From G965222335 sp965222335 (GTDB lineage Bacteria; Pseudomonadota; Gammaproteobacteria; Pseudomonadales; Halieaceae): a stretch of 64,000 bases of DNA. The DNA lies in assembly GCA_965222335.1 (NCBI GenBank), contig OZ244944.1, positions 3,100,001 to 3,164,000 of the forward strand, written 5' to 3'. The translations under genes and the position numbers were made by a program. Positions 42,194 through 51,670 of this stretch are shown here, piece after piece; position 1 is the stretch's first letter, and every line of letters begins with the position of its first letter. The notes under the pieces were generated by a model. The model was not told the origin of the DNA. It worked only from the letters and a program-made list of their open reading frames with translations, and did not search any database.

Positions 42194-43042
42194 TCAGTTC
42201 AGCGCCGCCAGCGTGGGAGAGCTGTCGATGCCGCGCGCGACAAAGCCCTGCCATGGTGCGGGTACGTCGGCCAGAATAGTCTCCGCCTCGGCTTTCTCAG
42301 CGAAGCCAGCGAAGACGCAGGCGCCGGTCCCAGTCAGTCGGGATTCGCCAAATTTTCCCAACCAATTCAAGGCCTTGGCGACCTCCGGGTAAAGCTCGGT
42401 GACGACTGCCTGGCAATCGTTACGTGTACCCCCCCGAAAAAAGGTCGCCATTGTGATTGGCGGGCTGTTTCTTGTCAATTGCCGCGCGGAAAAAATTTGC
42501 CCGGTGGAGACGTGGCAGCCGGGGTGGATCACCAGGTACCAGCGCGGGGGTAAATTGACCGCCTTAAGTTGTTCCCCGGTACCCTCGGCCCAGGCGCTGT
42601 GGCCGGCGACAAATACAGGGACATCGGCACCCAGGGACGCGCCCAGCGACTGTAGATCGTCTCTGCTGAGGCCACAGTCCCAGAGCTGGTTCAGAGCCAG
42701 CAGGGTGCTGGCGGCATTGGAGCTCCCACCGCCCAGACCACCGCCGACCGGGATGCGCTTGGTGATCCGGATACTGGCCCCCCGGCCTGCCGCCGGCAGT
42801 ACTTGCGCGGCGCGTGCGATCAGGTTGTCCGCCGCGGGTAGCCCCAGGTCATCGCCCAGCAGCCTGATTTCGCCGGAGCCATCGGCGGTAAATTCCAGGG
42901 TGTCGCCCCAGTCGAGCAGCTGAAACACGGTCTGCAGCTCGTGGTAGCCATCGGCACGCCGCCCGGTGATGTGCAGGAACAGGTTCAGTTTCGCCGGGGC
43001 CAGAACGGTGACCGAGCGCTCGCTCGCCCGCCGGTCTGTCAT
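42194..43042 (-). CDS. ispE: 4-(cytidine 5'-diphospho)-2-C-methyl-D-erythritol kinase
   Basis: A 282-residue GHMP kinase of the MEP pathway for isoprenoid synthesis. The N-terminal APAKLNLFLHITGRRADGYHE motif binds substrate, and the ATP loop is IPVGGGLGGGSSNAASTL near residue 95. GADVPVFVAGHSAWAEG is the third conserved block, and LTGTGACVFAGF is the C-terminal GHMP motif. The ATG overlaps the lolB stop by 4 bases. The order lolB-ispE-tRNA-Gln-prs is typical. Confidence 0.97.
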   Translation of the reverse strand: MTDRRASERSVTVLAPAKLNLFLHITGRRADGYHELQTVFQLLDWGDTLEFTADGSGEIRLLGDDLGLPAADNLIARAAQVLPAAGRGASIRITKRIPVGGGLGGGSSNAASTLLALNQLWDCGLSRDDLQSLGASLGADVPVFVAGHSAWAEGTGEQLKAVNLPPRWYLVIHPGCHVSTGQIFSARQLTRNSPPITMATFFRGGTRNDCQAVVTELYPEVAKALNWLGKFGESRLTGTGACVFAGFAEKAEAETILADVPAPWQGFVARGIDSSPTLAALN

Positions 43043-43629
43043 CGCGGGCTTTCCGTCTGCCAGTCGCGAATCATCAGGCGCACGCGGGTGTCATTGCGGC
43101 TGACCTCCAGGCGGGTGGGCAGGGTGTGGGCACCAAATTCGCCGTAGCTGGAAAAGCGTACCTGCCAGCCATCCTGGCGCAGGCTGCGCAGGAGTTCGTC
43201 CTCGATTTCGAGACTTCCAGAATCCTGGCCGGGGTCGGGGATGCCGCGCATCCAGTAGGGCAATGAGGCCAGCGGCAGGTCCCAGCCGGTACTGCGCTGC
43301 ACGGCTTCGGGGGTGGTGATATCCAGGACCTGGAACTCCTCGCCGCGCTGGATTTCCAGGTACTGGCCCTCGGTGACGATCCGGGTGGCGGACATGCCCA
43401 GTGGCCCACTGAGCTGCAGGTCACTGCGCGGTCCACTTTGCTGCCAGAGAAGGTTGGCCGAGTCCGCCTCACTACCGCTGCGCAGCGCCAGCTTGCCGCT
43501 GGCCTGCCACTGCTGCAGTGCCAGCATCTGTTGCAGGTGGTCCTGCCAGGGTTGCGTGGCGCCGGGGGGCTGGGTGGTGGCGCAGGCAGGTAGCAGCAGG
43601 ACCAGTATCAGCAGCCCGATCCGGTACAT
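43039..43629 (-). CDS. lolB: Outer membrane lipoprotein LolB
   Basis: A 196-residue lipoprotein; I chose ATG 43629, which begins a short lipoprotein signal with the lipobox LLPACATT (Cys about residue 16), over the longer open frame. LolB receives lipoproteins from LolA and inserts them into the outer membrane. The domain contains WQASGKLALRSGSEADSANLLWQQSG, LSGPLGMSATRIV and WDLPLASLPYWMRGIPDPG, the last being the conserved LP-x-x-x-L-x-x-W-x-x-G block. It overlaps ispE by ATGA and follows the TPR lipoprotein gene by 1 base. Confidence 0.95.
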   Translation of the reverse strand: MYRIGLLILVLLLPACATTQPPGATQPWQDHLQQMLALQQWQASGKLALRSGSEADSANLLWQQSGPRSDLQLSGPLGMSATRIVTEGQYLEIQRGEEFQVLDITTPEAVQRSTGWDLPLASLPYWMRGIPDPGQDSGSLEIEDELLRSLRQDGWQVRFSSYGEFGAHTLPTRLEVSRNDTRVRLMIRDWQTESPR

Positions 43630-43630
43630 G

Positions 43631-45385
43631 TCAGGGCGCGGCTTGCAGCATGCTGACGTCAAAGCGCCGGATCGTGCTCACCAGGACCGTGTGCTCCGGG
43701 TCGCGCGCCAGGGCTTCCCGCCAGATTTCCCGGGCGCGCTCGTTGGCGCCGGAAACCCACAGCACCTCACCCAGGTGGGCCGCCACTTCGGGATCGGGGA
43801 AGGCGTCGTAGGCGCGCTGCAAATAGGGCAGGGCCTCGTCGAGGCGGCCCTGCTTGTAGAGCACCCAACCCATGCTGTCGAGGATCGCCGGCTCGTTGGG
43901 TGCCAGCACCAGGGCCCGGGCGATCAGTTTCTCGGCCTCGTCGAAGCGCTCGGTTCGATTGGCCAGGGAATAGCCGAGGGCGTTCAGTGCGGTGGCATTG
44001 TCCGGTTCCCGGGCCAGGATGTCGCGCAGGTCGCGCTCCATGAGCTCCAGGTCACCCTGTTTCTCGCCGATCATGGAGCGGCTGTAGCGCAGGGACGTCG
44101 ATTCGGGCAGCTCCTGCAGGGCCTCGTTCAGCAGTGCCAGGCTCCGGTCCGGGTAGTCAGCGCCCAACAGCAGTTCGGCCTCCAGGGCATACAACCGTTC
44201 CCGGTGCTCGGGGTGTTCCTCGCGCAGGGCGGTAAAGAACGCGTGACTTTCCTCGGTCTGGCCGCTGTCCAGCAGGATTCGCCCCACGCGGCCCTTGGCG
44301 CTGTAGAAGTCTGCCGAGCGGGCATCCGACACTGCCATGTAGGACTCCAGCGCCTCGCGCAGCGAGCCGCTCTGCTCGGCGATGCGGCCCATGTAATAGT
44401 GGGCCTCGTCGGTGCGCTGGCCGAGGTCCAGGAGCTGGCGCAGGTAGGCCCTGGCGGCGAGGTCATCCCCCACCTCGTGGTTGATCAGGGCGAGGGAGAA
44501 CAGCAGGTCTCCGTCCCGGGGCGACTGCGCGGAGAGGATTTCAAACTGCTTGCGCGCCGCCTCCATATCCTCGCGGGTCAGTAGGCGGGCGTATTGCAGC
44601 CGCAGCCGATTGTTCTCGGGGTCAGCTTCCAGGACTTCCTCAATGTGGTCAAAGGGCCGTCGATCGCCGCGTTCCAGCTTCAGCTTGGCCTCCAGCAGCA
44701 GGCCCTGGTACTGGTCGGGTTCGAGCTCGAACAGTCTCTCCAGCACCGCGAGAGCATCTTCGCTCCGCTCCAGCTCGTCAAAGGCCAGGGCCCGGGTCAG
44801 CAGGATCGACTTGCTCTCGGGGAATTCGCTGGACAGGGCATCCAGCTCCTCGACCAGCTGGTTCTGCTGGGCCGCGGACAGTTCAGGAAAGCGGCTCAGC
44901 AGGATAGGGAAATTGGCCGCCTCACCGCCCCGGGCAACGGTCGCCAGGTGCGGCAGGGCTTCCGGGGTCCTGCCGGCGCGGACCAGCAGGGTGGCGAGGG
45001 TCTCGTTGGCCTCCAGGTTGTCCGGTTCCAGTTCTACCCACAGCTGTACCGCCTGCAGGGCCTCCGCCTCGCGCTGCATCACCTGGGCGATGTGGGTGGT
45101 GTGCGCGCTGACGCCGCGGTCGCGCAGGCTGTCTGACTGTTCCAGGTAGCGCTCCAGCGCCAGGTCGTAGGCACGGCGACGCAGGGCGAACTCGGCCACC
45201 AGCAGCGGATAGACGGACTCCTCGGGGAAGGCGCGCTCGGGGGGTGGTGTCGGCTCCGCAGTGGGTGTTTCCGGCGTGGCCGGTTCCGCAGCGGTCACGT
45301 CCGTAGCGGGCGTGGCCGGCCCGGGCGCCGAGGCGCAGGCGCCCAGCAGCGTCGAGAGACCGAGTGCGAAAAGGAGGCGAAACAT
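43631..45385 (-). CDS. TPR-repeat lipoprotein upstream of lolB
   Basis: A 584-residue protein if it starts at ATG 45385, directly before the lipoprotein signal FRLLFALGLSTLLGACAS (lipobox LGAC); ATG 45406 would add seven residues, and neither has a clear ribosome-binding site. The rest is TPR helices, for example LLFSLALINHEVGDDLAARAY and NALGYSLANRTERFDEAEK near the C-terminus, where ALVLAPNEPAILDSMGWVLY is a strong repeat. It ends one base before lolB. This gene pair, divergent from hemA, is a common arrangement in related gammaproteobacteria. Its partners are unknown; an envelope assembly role is likely. Confidence 0.85.
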   Translation of the reverse strand: MFRLLFALGLSTLLGACASAPGPATPATDVTAAEPATPETPTAEPTPPPERAFPEESVYPLLVAEFALRRRAYDLALERYLEQSDSLRDRGVSAHTTHIAQVMQREAEALQAVQLWVELEPDNLEANETLATLLVRAGRTPEALPHLATVARGGEAANFPILLSRFPELSAAQQNQLVEELDALSSEFPESKSILLTRALAFDELERSEDALAVLERLFELEPDQYQGLLLEAKLKLERGDRRPFDHIEEVLEADPENNRLRLQYARLLTREDMEAARKQFEILSAQSPRDGDLLFSLALINHEVGDDLAARAYLRQLLDLGQRTDEAHYYMGRIAEQSGSLREALESYMAVSDARSADFYSAKGRVGRILLDSGQTEESHAFFTALREEHPEHRERLYALEAELLLGADYPDRSLALLNEALQELPESTSLRYSRSMIGEKQGDLELMERDLRDILAREPDNATALNALGYSLANRTERFDEAEKLIARALVLAPNEPAILDSMGWVLYKQGRLDEALPYLQRAYDAFPDPEVAAHLGEVLWVSGANERAREIWREALARDPEHTVLVSTIRRFDVSMLQAAP

Positions 45386-45494
45386 GCTGTGAAATCGTCC
45401 GGGCATAGCGAGAATCGGGAGTAATGATGACACAAGCGTTGGCGCAAACCTACCGGGGTGGACTGTGTGCCGCTGGCCGGGGTTCCCCGGGGCA

Positions 45495-45523
45495 TTATTA
45501 TTTGCACGCCGACTTGCTAGAAT
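45495..45523 (+). promoter_or_regulatory. Possible sigma-70 promoter for hemA
   Basis: A -35-like TTATTA and a -10-like TAGAAT are separated by 17 bases, about 100 bases before the hemA start. The -35 box is a poor match, so this is tentative. Confidence 0.3.
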
Positions 45524-45627
45524 CATGCCCAGTTGGCGGCGTTGTGGTAACTTGCGCGCCGTTTTCGTTATCGCACCCCGCGCCGGGGCCGCCCCCTCGC
45601 GGGCTTTCGGGCGTGAGCAGAGGGACC

Positions 45628-46995
45628 ATGAATTTTATCGCCCTGGGAATCAACCACAATTCAGCCGCGGTCGACGTGCGTGAACGGGTGGCATTTGCGC
45701 CGGAGCAGGTGAGCGAGGCGCTCGAGGACCTGTGCCACCAGTCCGGGGTTGAAGACGTGGTTATCCTGTCGACCTGCAATCGCACCGAGCTTTACGTCCA
45801 GACGGACGGCAGCCTCGTGCTGGAAGCCCAGGCCCAGGTGCTGCTGCAGTGGCTCGCGGGTTACCACCTGCTCTCGGCCGAGGAGTTACGTCGCGCGGCC
45901 TACTGGCACGAGTCCGCGGACGCCATTGCCCACGTGGTGCAGGTGGCCAGCGGGCTGGACTCCATGGTCCTGGGCGAGCCGCAGATCTTCGGTCAGCTCA
46001 AGTCCGCATTCGCCGTGGCGGTGGAGACCGGGGTGGTGGGCAGTGACTTCCACCGCCTGTTCCAGCGGGTGTTTGCCCTGGCCAAGCGGGTGCGCACGGA
46101 CACAGCCATCGGCGAAAACCCCGTGTCCGTGGCCTTTGCCGCGGTCGGAGTTGCCAGCCAGATCTTTGCCGACATGGGCAACTGCCGCGCGCTGCTGGTC
46201 GGTGCCGGGGAAACCATCGAACTCGTGACCCGGCACCTGATAGAAGCCGGCGTCACCCGGATTACCATCGCCAACCGCACCCTGGGCCGCGCCCGGGAGC
46301 TGGCGCACAAGTTCGGTGCCGAAGCGGTGCTGATGGCGGAGGTGCCCGAGCATCTGCAGCATGCCGATATCGTGATCAGCTCCACCGCCAGCCAGCTGCC
46401 GATCCTGGGCAAGGGCGCGGTGGAGCGGGCGCTGAAGGCGCGCAAGCATCGCCCGGTGCTGATGGTCGACATCGCCGTGCCCCGGGATATCGAGCCCGAG
46501 GTCGGGGAGCTGCGCGACGTTTACCTGTACAGCATCGACGACCTGCGCTCGATCGTGGACGACAACCTGCGCAACCGCCAGGACGAGGCCCGCAAGGCGG
46601 ATGTGATGATCGCCGAGGGGGTGCACGCCTACCTGGAGGAGATGCGCAGCCTCGCCGCGGTGGACACGGTCAAGGAGTACCGGCGCATGGCGGAGGAGCT
46701 GCGCCAGCAGGAACTGGATCGCGCCCTGCGCAGCCTGGCCCGGGGTGACGACCCCCAGGTGGTGCTGGCCCAGCTGGCCCGCGGCATTACCAACAAGCTG
46801 ATTCACGCCCCGACGACCGGGCTCAAGCACGCCAGCAGCGAGGGCAGGGAAGACCTGCTCGCCAGCGCCCGGCGGCTGCTGGGACTGGCGCCGGTTGGCG
46901 ACAGCATCGACAAGTTGGAGGTCGATGCGGATGGCGAGGACGATCCGGTACCGGCGTCCGGCGCTCGCGTCCCGCCGCGAACGACCCTGCAATGA
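45628..46995 (+). CDS. hemA: Glutamyl-tRNA reductase
   Basis: A 455-residue enzyme that reduces glutamyl-tRNA to glutamate-1-semialdehyde, the first step of haem synthesis in this group. ATG 45628 begins NFIALGINHNSAAVDVRER, the standard N-terminus. The catalytic Cys is in VVILSTCNRTELY. GLDSMVLGEPQIFGQLK and the NADPH domain (ALLVGAGETIELVTRHL, TIANRT) follow, with a C-terminal dimerisation helix. The open frame upstream of 45628 is not supported. It leads the run hemA-prfA-prmC-moeB, with prfA overlapping by ATGA. Confidence 0.97.
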   Translation: MNFIALGINHNSAAVDVRERVAFAPEQVSEALEDLCHQSGVEDVVILSTCNRTELYVQTDGSLVLEAQAQVLLQWLAGYHLLSAEELRRAAYWHESADAIAHVVQVASGLDSMVLGEPQIFGQLKSAFAVAVETGVVGSDFHRLFQRVFALAKRVRTDTAIGENPVSVAFAAVGVASQIFADMGNCRALLVGAGETIELVTRHLIEAGVTRITIANRTLGRARELAHKFGAEAVLMAEVPEHLQHADIVISSTASQLPILGKGAVERALKARKHRPVLMVDIAVPRDIEPEVGELRDVYLYSIDDLRSIVDDNLRNRQDEARKADVMIAEGVHAYLEEMRSLAAVDTVKEYRRMAEELRQQELDRALRSLARGDDPQVVLAQLARGITNKLIHAPTTGLKHASSEGREDLLASARRLLGLAPVGDSIDKLEVDADGEDDPVPASGARVPPRTTLQ

Positions 46996-48077
46996 AGACC
47001 TCCCTGCTGCAGAAACTGGACAGTCTCACCGACCGTCACGAGGAAGTGTCCGCGCTGCTCGGCGATGGCGAGACCATTGCCGACCAGAAGCGATTCCGCG
47101 AGCTTTCACGCGAGTTCTCCGAGCTTGAGGCGGTGGTGAAGTGCTTCGGGGAGTACACCCGGGTGCAGGCCGACCAGCAGGCGGCGCGGGCCATGCTCGA
47201 GGAGAGCGACCCGGAAATGGTGGCGATGGCGGAGGAGGAGCTCGCCGAGGGCGGGGCGCGCCTCGAGGCCCTGGAGCGCGAGTTGCAGACCCTGCTGCTG
47301 CCACGCGACCCCCGCGACTCTAACAACGTATTCCTGGAAATCCGCGCGGGCACCGGCGGCGACGAGGCCGCGATCTTTGCCGGCGACCTGTTCCGGATGT
47401 ACACGCGCTACGCCGAGGCGGTGGGCTGGCGGATCGAGGTGATGTCCGAGCGCCCGGGTGAGCACGGCGGCTTCAAGGAAATCATCGCCCGGGTCGAGGG
47501 CCGGGATGTGTATGCGCAGCTGAAGTTCGAATCCGGTGCGCACCGGGTGCAGCGGGTGCCGGAGACTGAATCCCAGGGTCGGATACACACCTCCGCCTGC
47601 ACGGTCGCGGTGATGGCCGAAGCGGAAGCGGTGGACGAGGTGGAGATCAACAAGGCGGACCTGCGCATCGACACCTACCGCGCCTCGGGCGCCGGCGGCC
47701 AGCACGTGAACAAGACCGACTCCGCGGTGCGCATTACCCACCTGCCCAGCGGTATCGTGGTGGAGTGCCAGGACGAGCGCTCCCAGCACAAGAATCGTGC
47801 CCGGGCCCTGTCCCTGTTGCAGGCGAAGCTGATGAGCAGTGCCCAGGACCAGCAGGCGGCGGAACAGGCGGCAGAGCGCCGCAACCTGGTCGGCAGCGGC
47901 GACCGCTCGGATCGCATCCGCACGTATAACTTCCCCCAGGGGCGGGTCACGGACCATCGCATCAACCTGACCCTGTACAAGCTCGACGAGATCATGCAGG
48001 GCGACCTGGGTGCGGTGATCGGCCCCCTGCGCCACGAATACCAGGCAGACCAGCTGGCGGCGCTGGCCGAGGGCTGA
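46992..48077 (+). CDS. prfA: Peptide chain release factor 1
   Basis: A 361-residue release factor that reads UAA and UAG. The anticodon-like tripeptide is P-E-T in VQRVPETESQGRIHTSACT, a P-x-T variant. The peptidyl-hydrolysis GGQ is in ASGAGGQHVNKTDSAVR near residue 235. FLEIRAGTGGDEAAIFAGDLFRMY is the conserved domain 2 start. The overlap with hemA and one-base coupling to prmC (TGATG) mark a conserved operon. PrmC methylates the glutamine of GGQ. Confidence 0.97.
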   Translation: MKTSLLQKLDSLTDRHEEVSALLGDGETIADQKRFRELSREFSELEAVVKCFGEYTRVQADQQAARAMLEESDPEMVAMAEEELAEGGARLEALERELQTLLLPRDPRDSNNVFLEIRAGTGGDEAAIFAGDLFRMYTRYAEAVGWRIEVMSERPGEHGGFKEIIARVEGRDVYAQLKFESGAHRVQRVPETESQGRIHTSACTVAVMAEAEAVDEVEINKADLRIDTYRASGAGGQHVNKTDSAVRITHLPSGIVVECQDERSQHKNRARALSLLQAKLMSSAQDQQAAEQAAERRNLVGSGDRSDRIRTYNFPQGRVTDHRINLTLYKLDEIMQGDLGAVIGPLRHEYQADQLAALAEG

Positions 48078-48898
48078 TGGCCAGCGTCAGGGAGCTGCTG
48101 CAGCTGGGTGCCCATCTCGAGGGTGCGCTGGATGCGCAGGTCCTGCTGAGCCACTGTCTCGGGCGCCCGCGCACCTGGCTGTACGCCTGGCCCGGGGCCG
48201 AAGTTGCCCCTGCCGACGAGTCCCGTTACCGCGATCTGCTGGCACGCCGCTGCGCCGGCGAGCCGGTGGCCTATCTCCTTGGCCACTGCGAATTCTGGAG
48301 CCTGGAGCTGGCAGTGAGCCCGGCAACACTGATTCCCCGGGCCGACACCGAGACCCTGGTGGCCTGGGCCCTGGACCTGTCGTTGCCGGGTGCGGCACGG
48401 GTGCTGGACCTGGGTACGGGCAGCGGTGCGATCGCCCTCGCCCTGGCGGTGGAACGGCCGGGATGGCAGCTTACTGCCACCGACGCCAGTGCCGGGGCCC
48501 TGGAAGTCGCCGCCGCCAATGTGGCCCGACACTGCCCCGGTCGCGTCCACCTGATCCAGGGCGACTGGCTGGCGCCGCTGGCGGGCAGCACCTACGACCT
48601 GATTGTCAGCAATCCGCCCTATGTCGAAAGCGATGACCCCCATCTCGCCCGGGGTGACCTGCGCTTCGAGCCGGACGCCGCCCTCGCGTCCGGTCCAGAC
48701 GGGCTCGAGGCCCTGCGACAGATTGTGGACGGGGCAGGGGAGCACCTCGTCCCGGGTGGTTACCTGTTGCTGGAGCACGGCTACCGCCAGGCGCCGGCGG
48801 TGCGCGAGCTGTTGCTGGCGGCGGGATTTGGCGATGTGCACAGTCGCCGTGACCTCGCGGGTCACGAGCGCGTCTCGGGAGGGGCATTAGCATGCTGA
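48077..48898 (+). CDS. prmC: Peptide chain release factor N(5)-glutamine methyltransferase
   Basis: A 273-residue SAM-dependent enzyme that methylates the GGQ glutamine of release factors. The SAM loop is VLDLGTGSGAIALALA near residue 115 and the catalytic N-P-P-Y is in LIVSNPPYVESDD near residue 180. RRCAGEPVAYLLGHCEFW and LIPRADTETLV are conserved family blocks. It is directly coupled to prfA and overlaps moeB by 7 bases. Confidence 0.96.
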   Translation: MASVRELLQLGAHLEGALDAQVLLSHCLGRPRTWLYAWPGAEVAPADESRYRDLLARRCAGEPVAYLLGHCEFWSLELAVSPATLIPRADTETLVAWALDLSLPGAARVLDLGTGSGAIALALAVERPGWQLTATDASAGALEVAAANVARHCPGRVHLIQGDWLAPLAGSTYDLIVSNPPYVESDDPHLARGDLRFEPDAALASGPDGLEALRQIVDGAGEHLVPGGYLLLEHGYRQAPAVRELLLAAGFGDVHSRRDLAGHERVSGGALAC

Positions 48899-49650
48899 CT
48901 GACGAGGAACTGGAGCGCTACGCCCGCCAGATCCTGCTGCCGGACTTTGACATTGCCGGTCAGGAGCGGCTGCGCCGGGCGCGCGTATTGGTGCTGGGCC
49001 TGGGGGGGCTGGGCAGCCCCGTGGCCCTGTACCTGGCGGCGGCAGGCGTCGGCGAGCTGGTGCTGGCAGATGGCGACGCGGTCAGCCTGAGCAACCTGCA
49101 GCGACAGGTGATCCACGCCCATGCCGATTGCGGTGGCAACAAGGCGCGTTCCGCGGCGCGGTCCATCGCCCGCCTGAACCCGCTGGTGTCCTGCACCACG
49201 ATTGCGCAGCAGCTGGATGAGGCGGCGCTGCAGCAACAGGTCGCCGCGGTGGATCTGGTAGTCGATGGCAGTGACAACTACCCCACCCGGTTCGCCCTCA
49301 ATCGGGCCTGCATCGCCCATCGCGTGCCCCTGGTGTCGGCGGCGGCGGTGCGCGCGGAGGGGCAGCTCGCGGTCTTCGATCCGGCACGCGGCGGCCCCTG
49401 CTATCGCTGCCTCTATCCCGAGGCGGGCGCGAGCAGCGCCTTGAGCTGCAGCGAGAGCGGTGTGCTGGGGCCGGCGGTGGGGGTGATGGGCAGCCTGCAG
49501 GCGCTGGAGGCGCTGAAGCGCCTCAGCGGATTTGGCGAGCCGCTAAAAAATACCCTGCTGATGGTGGATTTCGCCACCCTGCAGATGGAGCGCCTGGCCC
49601 TGGCCCGACGCGCGGGTTGCCCCGACTGCGAGGGGCTAACGGGCGCGTAG
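48892..49650 (+). CDS. moeB: Molybdopterin-synthase adenylyltransferase MoeB (HesA/MoeB/ThiF family)
   Basis: A 252-residue E1-like enzyme that adenylates the C-terminus of MoaD or ThiS. The ATP loop is VLVLGLGGLGSPVALYLAAAGVG, followed by LADGDAVSLSNLQRQVIH. Zinc ligands are visible as two pairs: CYRC and CPDC. No rhodanese domain is attached, so it is the short MoeB form. The gene begins 7 bases inside prmC, an order often seen in gammaproteobacteria. ThiF function cannot be excluded. Confidence 0.9.
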   Translation: MLTDEELERYARQILLPDFDIAGQERLRRARVLVLGLGGLGSPVALYLAAAGVGELVLADGDAVSLSNLQRQVIHAHADCGGNKARSAARSIARLNPLVSCTTIAQQLDEAALQQQVAAVDLVVDGSDNYPTRFALNRACIAHRVPLVSAAAVRAEGQLAVFDPARGGPCYRCLYPEAGASSALSCSESGVLGPAVGVMGSLQALEALKRLSGFGEPLKNTLLMVDFATLQMERLALARRAGCPDCEGLTGA

Positions 49651-49728
49651 GGCAGCGGATATCCTTGCCCGCAAAACTTTTCACCAAGGCGGCTGTCTCA
49701 CGAAGATACCGCCAAACGGGATGTATTG

Positions 49729-50316
49729 ATGAACGCCATTGCGACCGCCTACTATCGCCTGCACCACGCTTTGTGCTCCCCCCTTAAACACCTCGACGGT
49801 CTCGCACCCCTGGCCCTGCGCCTGTATCTGGTGCCGGTGTTCTGGATGGCGGGAACGCAGAAAATCGCCAGCATGGACAGCACCATAGAGTGGTTCGGCA
49901 ACGCCGAGTGGGGCCTGGGCCTGCCGCTGCCCTGGCTGCTGGCGCCGCTGGCGGCCTACACCGAGGCGATTGGCGCTTTGTTGCTGCTGCTGGGGCTGGC
50001 GGTGCGCTGGATCAGCATTCCGCTGATGGTGACCATGGTGGTGGCAGCGATCACGGTGCACTGGCCCCACGGCTGGGCCGCGATTGCCGATTCCGGCGCG
50101 CAGGACATCGCGGTACGCCTGGGTGAAGCCCGTGACATCCTGCGTGAGCATGGCAATTACCGCTGGCTGACGGAGAAGGGCAATTTTGTGATCCTGAACA
50201 ACGGGATCGAGTTCTCGGTCACCTATTTCGTCATGCTGCTGGCGCTGCTGTTTACCGGCGGCGGCCGCTACGTCAGTCTCGACTACTACCTCTCGCGCCT
50301 GTACCCGCGCCCCTGA
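49729..50316 (+). CDS. DoxX family membrane protein
   Basis: A 195-residue membrane protein with four main hydrophobic segments (LALRLYLVPVFWMAGTQKI, LLAPLAAYTEAIGALLLLLG, ISIPLMVTMVVAAITVHW, YFVMLLALLFTGGGRYVSL). The GTQKI and E-x-x-x-x-L-L-L-L-L-G segments are characteristic of DoxX/quinol-oxidase subunit-like proteins. The family acts in membrane redox chemistry or stress response; a specific substrate is unknown. I chose ATG 49729, three bases after a TTG in the same frame. Confidence 0.85.
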   Translation: MNAIATAYYRLHHALCSPLKHLDGLAPLALRLYLVPVFWMAGTQKIASMDSTIEWFGNAEWGLGLPLPWLLAPLAAYTEAIGALLLLLGLAVRWISIPLMVTMVVAAITVHWPHGWAAIADSGAQDIAVRLGEARDILREHGNYRWLTEKGNFVILNNGIEFSVTYFVMLLALLFTGGGRYVSLDYYLSRLYPRP

Positions 50317-50419
50317 TTCGCGCCTGCGCGCGCGGCCGGGCAGGCGCGGTTGCCGCGGAAGCTGTCAGCGTTTAAAAGTGATAGACTAGCGCGTTTTTTA
50401 GACAGGGACAGAGAATCAA

Positions 50420-51670
50420 GTGACCAAGAACCTGGCCAGTCGCGACAAGCGCAACGCCCAGCAGCAGGAGCAAGAGCCGTGGACGCCGGCAGACTTCCCG
50501 GTGGAGCCCATGGAGGGAGAGACCCGTTTTCACGACATGGACCTGCGGGACGAGCTGATGCACGGCATCGCCGACCTGGGCTTCAAGTACTGCTCACCCA
50601 TCCAGGCCGCCATCCTGCCACACACGCTCAAGGGCAGCGATGCGATCGGCAAGGCCCAGACCGGGACCGGCAAGACCGCCGCCTTCCTGATTACCGTGTT
50701 CAACGACCTGCTGTGTCATCCGGTCGAGGGGGAGCGCTTCCTCGGTGAACCGCGTGCCCTGGTGATCGCGCCCACCCGGGAGCTGGTGATGCAGATTGCC
50801 GCCGACGCCACTGATCTGGCGAAATACACCGGGATGAACACGGTGACGCTGATTGGCGGCATGGACTACCAGAAGCAGCTGAACCGCCTCACCCGGGAGG
50901 TTGTCGATCTGGTGGTCGCGACCCCCGGGCGACTGATCGACTTTATGACCCGTCGCGACCTGTTTCTGGACCGGGTGGAAATCCTGGTGCTGGACGAGGC
51001 CGACCGTATGCTGGATATGGGCTTTATCCCCCAGGTCAAACGCATCGTCCGCGCCACCCCGCGCAAGGAGGACCGGCAGACCCTGTTGTTCTCCGCGACC
51101 TTCACCCAGGACATCATCAACCTGTCCCAGCAGTGGACCTTTGATCCCATCACCATCGAGATTGAGCCCGAGCACGTGGCCACGGACTCGGTGGACCAGA
51201 AGGTCTACCTGGTCAGCAGCCAGCAGCGTTACAAGGTGCTTTCCAACCTGCTGCGCAGTCCGGATGCGAGCAGCGTGATCGTGTTCGCCAACCGGCGCGA
51301 CCAGGTGCGGCGCCTGCACGAGCGCCTGCGCAAGTCGGGGGTGTCTGCGGGGATCCTCTCCGGAGAGGTGCCCCAGGCCAAGCGCACCAAGACCCTGGAA
51401 GATTTCAAGCGGGGCAAGCTCAAGGTGCTGGTGGCCACAGACGTGGCCGGCCGGGGTATCCATGTGGAGGGCGTGAGCCACGTGGTGAACTACAACCTGC
51501 CGGAGGACCCGGAGGATTACGTGCACCGTATCGGCCGCACCGGGCGCGCCGGCGCGACCGGTATTTCCATCAGCTTTGCCAGCGAGGACGACGCGTTCCT
51601 GTTACCGGATATCGAAGCGCTGCTCGGCGACCGGCTGGAGTGCACCCACCCGCCGGAAGACCTGCTTTAG
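50420..51670 (+). CDS. rhlB: ATP-dependent DEAD-box RNA helicase RhlB
   Basis: A 416-residue helicase with GTG start at 50420. Motifs in order: F-x-D (TRFHDMDL) and Q motif (YCSPIQAAIL), Walker A AQTGTGKTAAF, APTRELV, ATPGRLIDF, DEAD in VLDEADRMLDMGF, SAT in LLFSATF, then VIVFANRRD, ATDVAGRGIHVEGV and HRIGRTGRAG. The EKI-like N-terminal region and overall size fit RhlB, which partners RNase E in RNA decay in E. coli. The C-terminal extension typical of some homologues is absent. RhlE is a less likely alternative. Confidence 0.88.
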   Translation: MTKNLASRDKRNAQQQEQEPWTPADFPVEPMEGETRFHDMDLRDELMHGIADLGFKYCSPIQAAILPHTLKGSDAIGKAQTGTGKTAAFLITVFNDLLCHPVEGERFLGEPRALVIAPTRELVMQIAADATDLAKYTGMNTVTLIGGMDYQKQLNRLTREVVDLVVATPGRLIDFMTRRDLFLDRVEILVLDEADRMLDMGFIPQVKRIVRATPRKEDRQTLLFSATFTQDIINLSQQWTFDPITIEIEPEHVATDSVDQKVYLVSSQQRYKVLSNLLRSPDASSVIVFANRRDQVRRLHERLRKSGVSAGILSGEVPQAKRTKTLEDFKRGKLKVLVATDVAGRGIHVEGVSHVVNYNLPEDPEDYVHRIGRTGRAGATGISISFASEDDAFLLPDIEALLGDRLECTHPPEDLL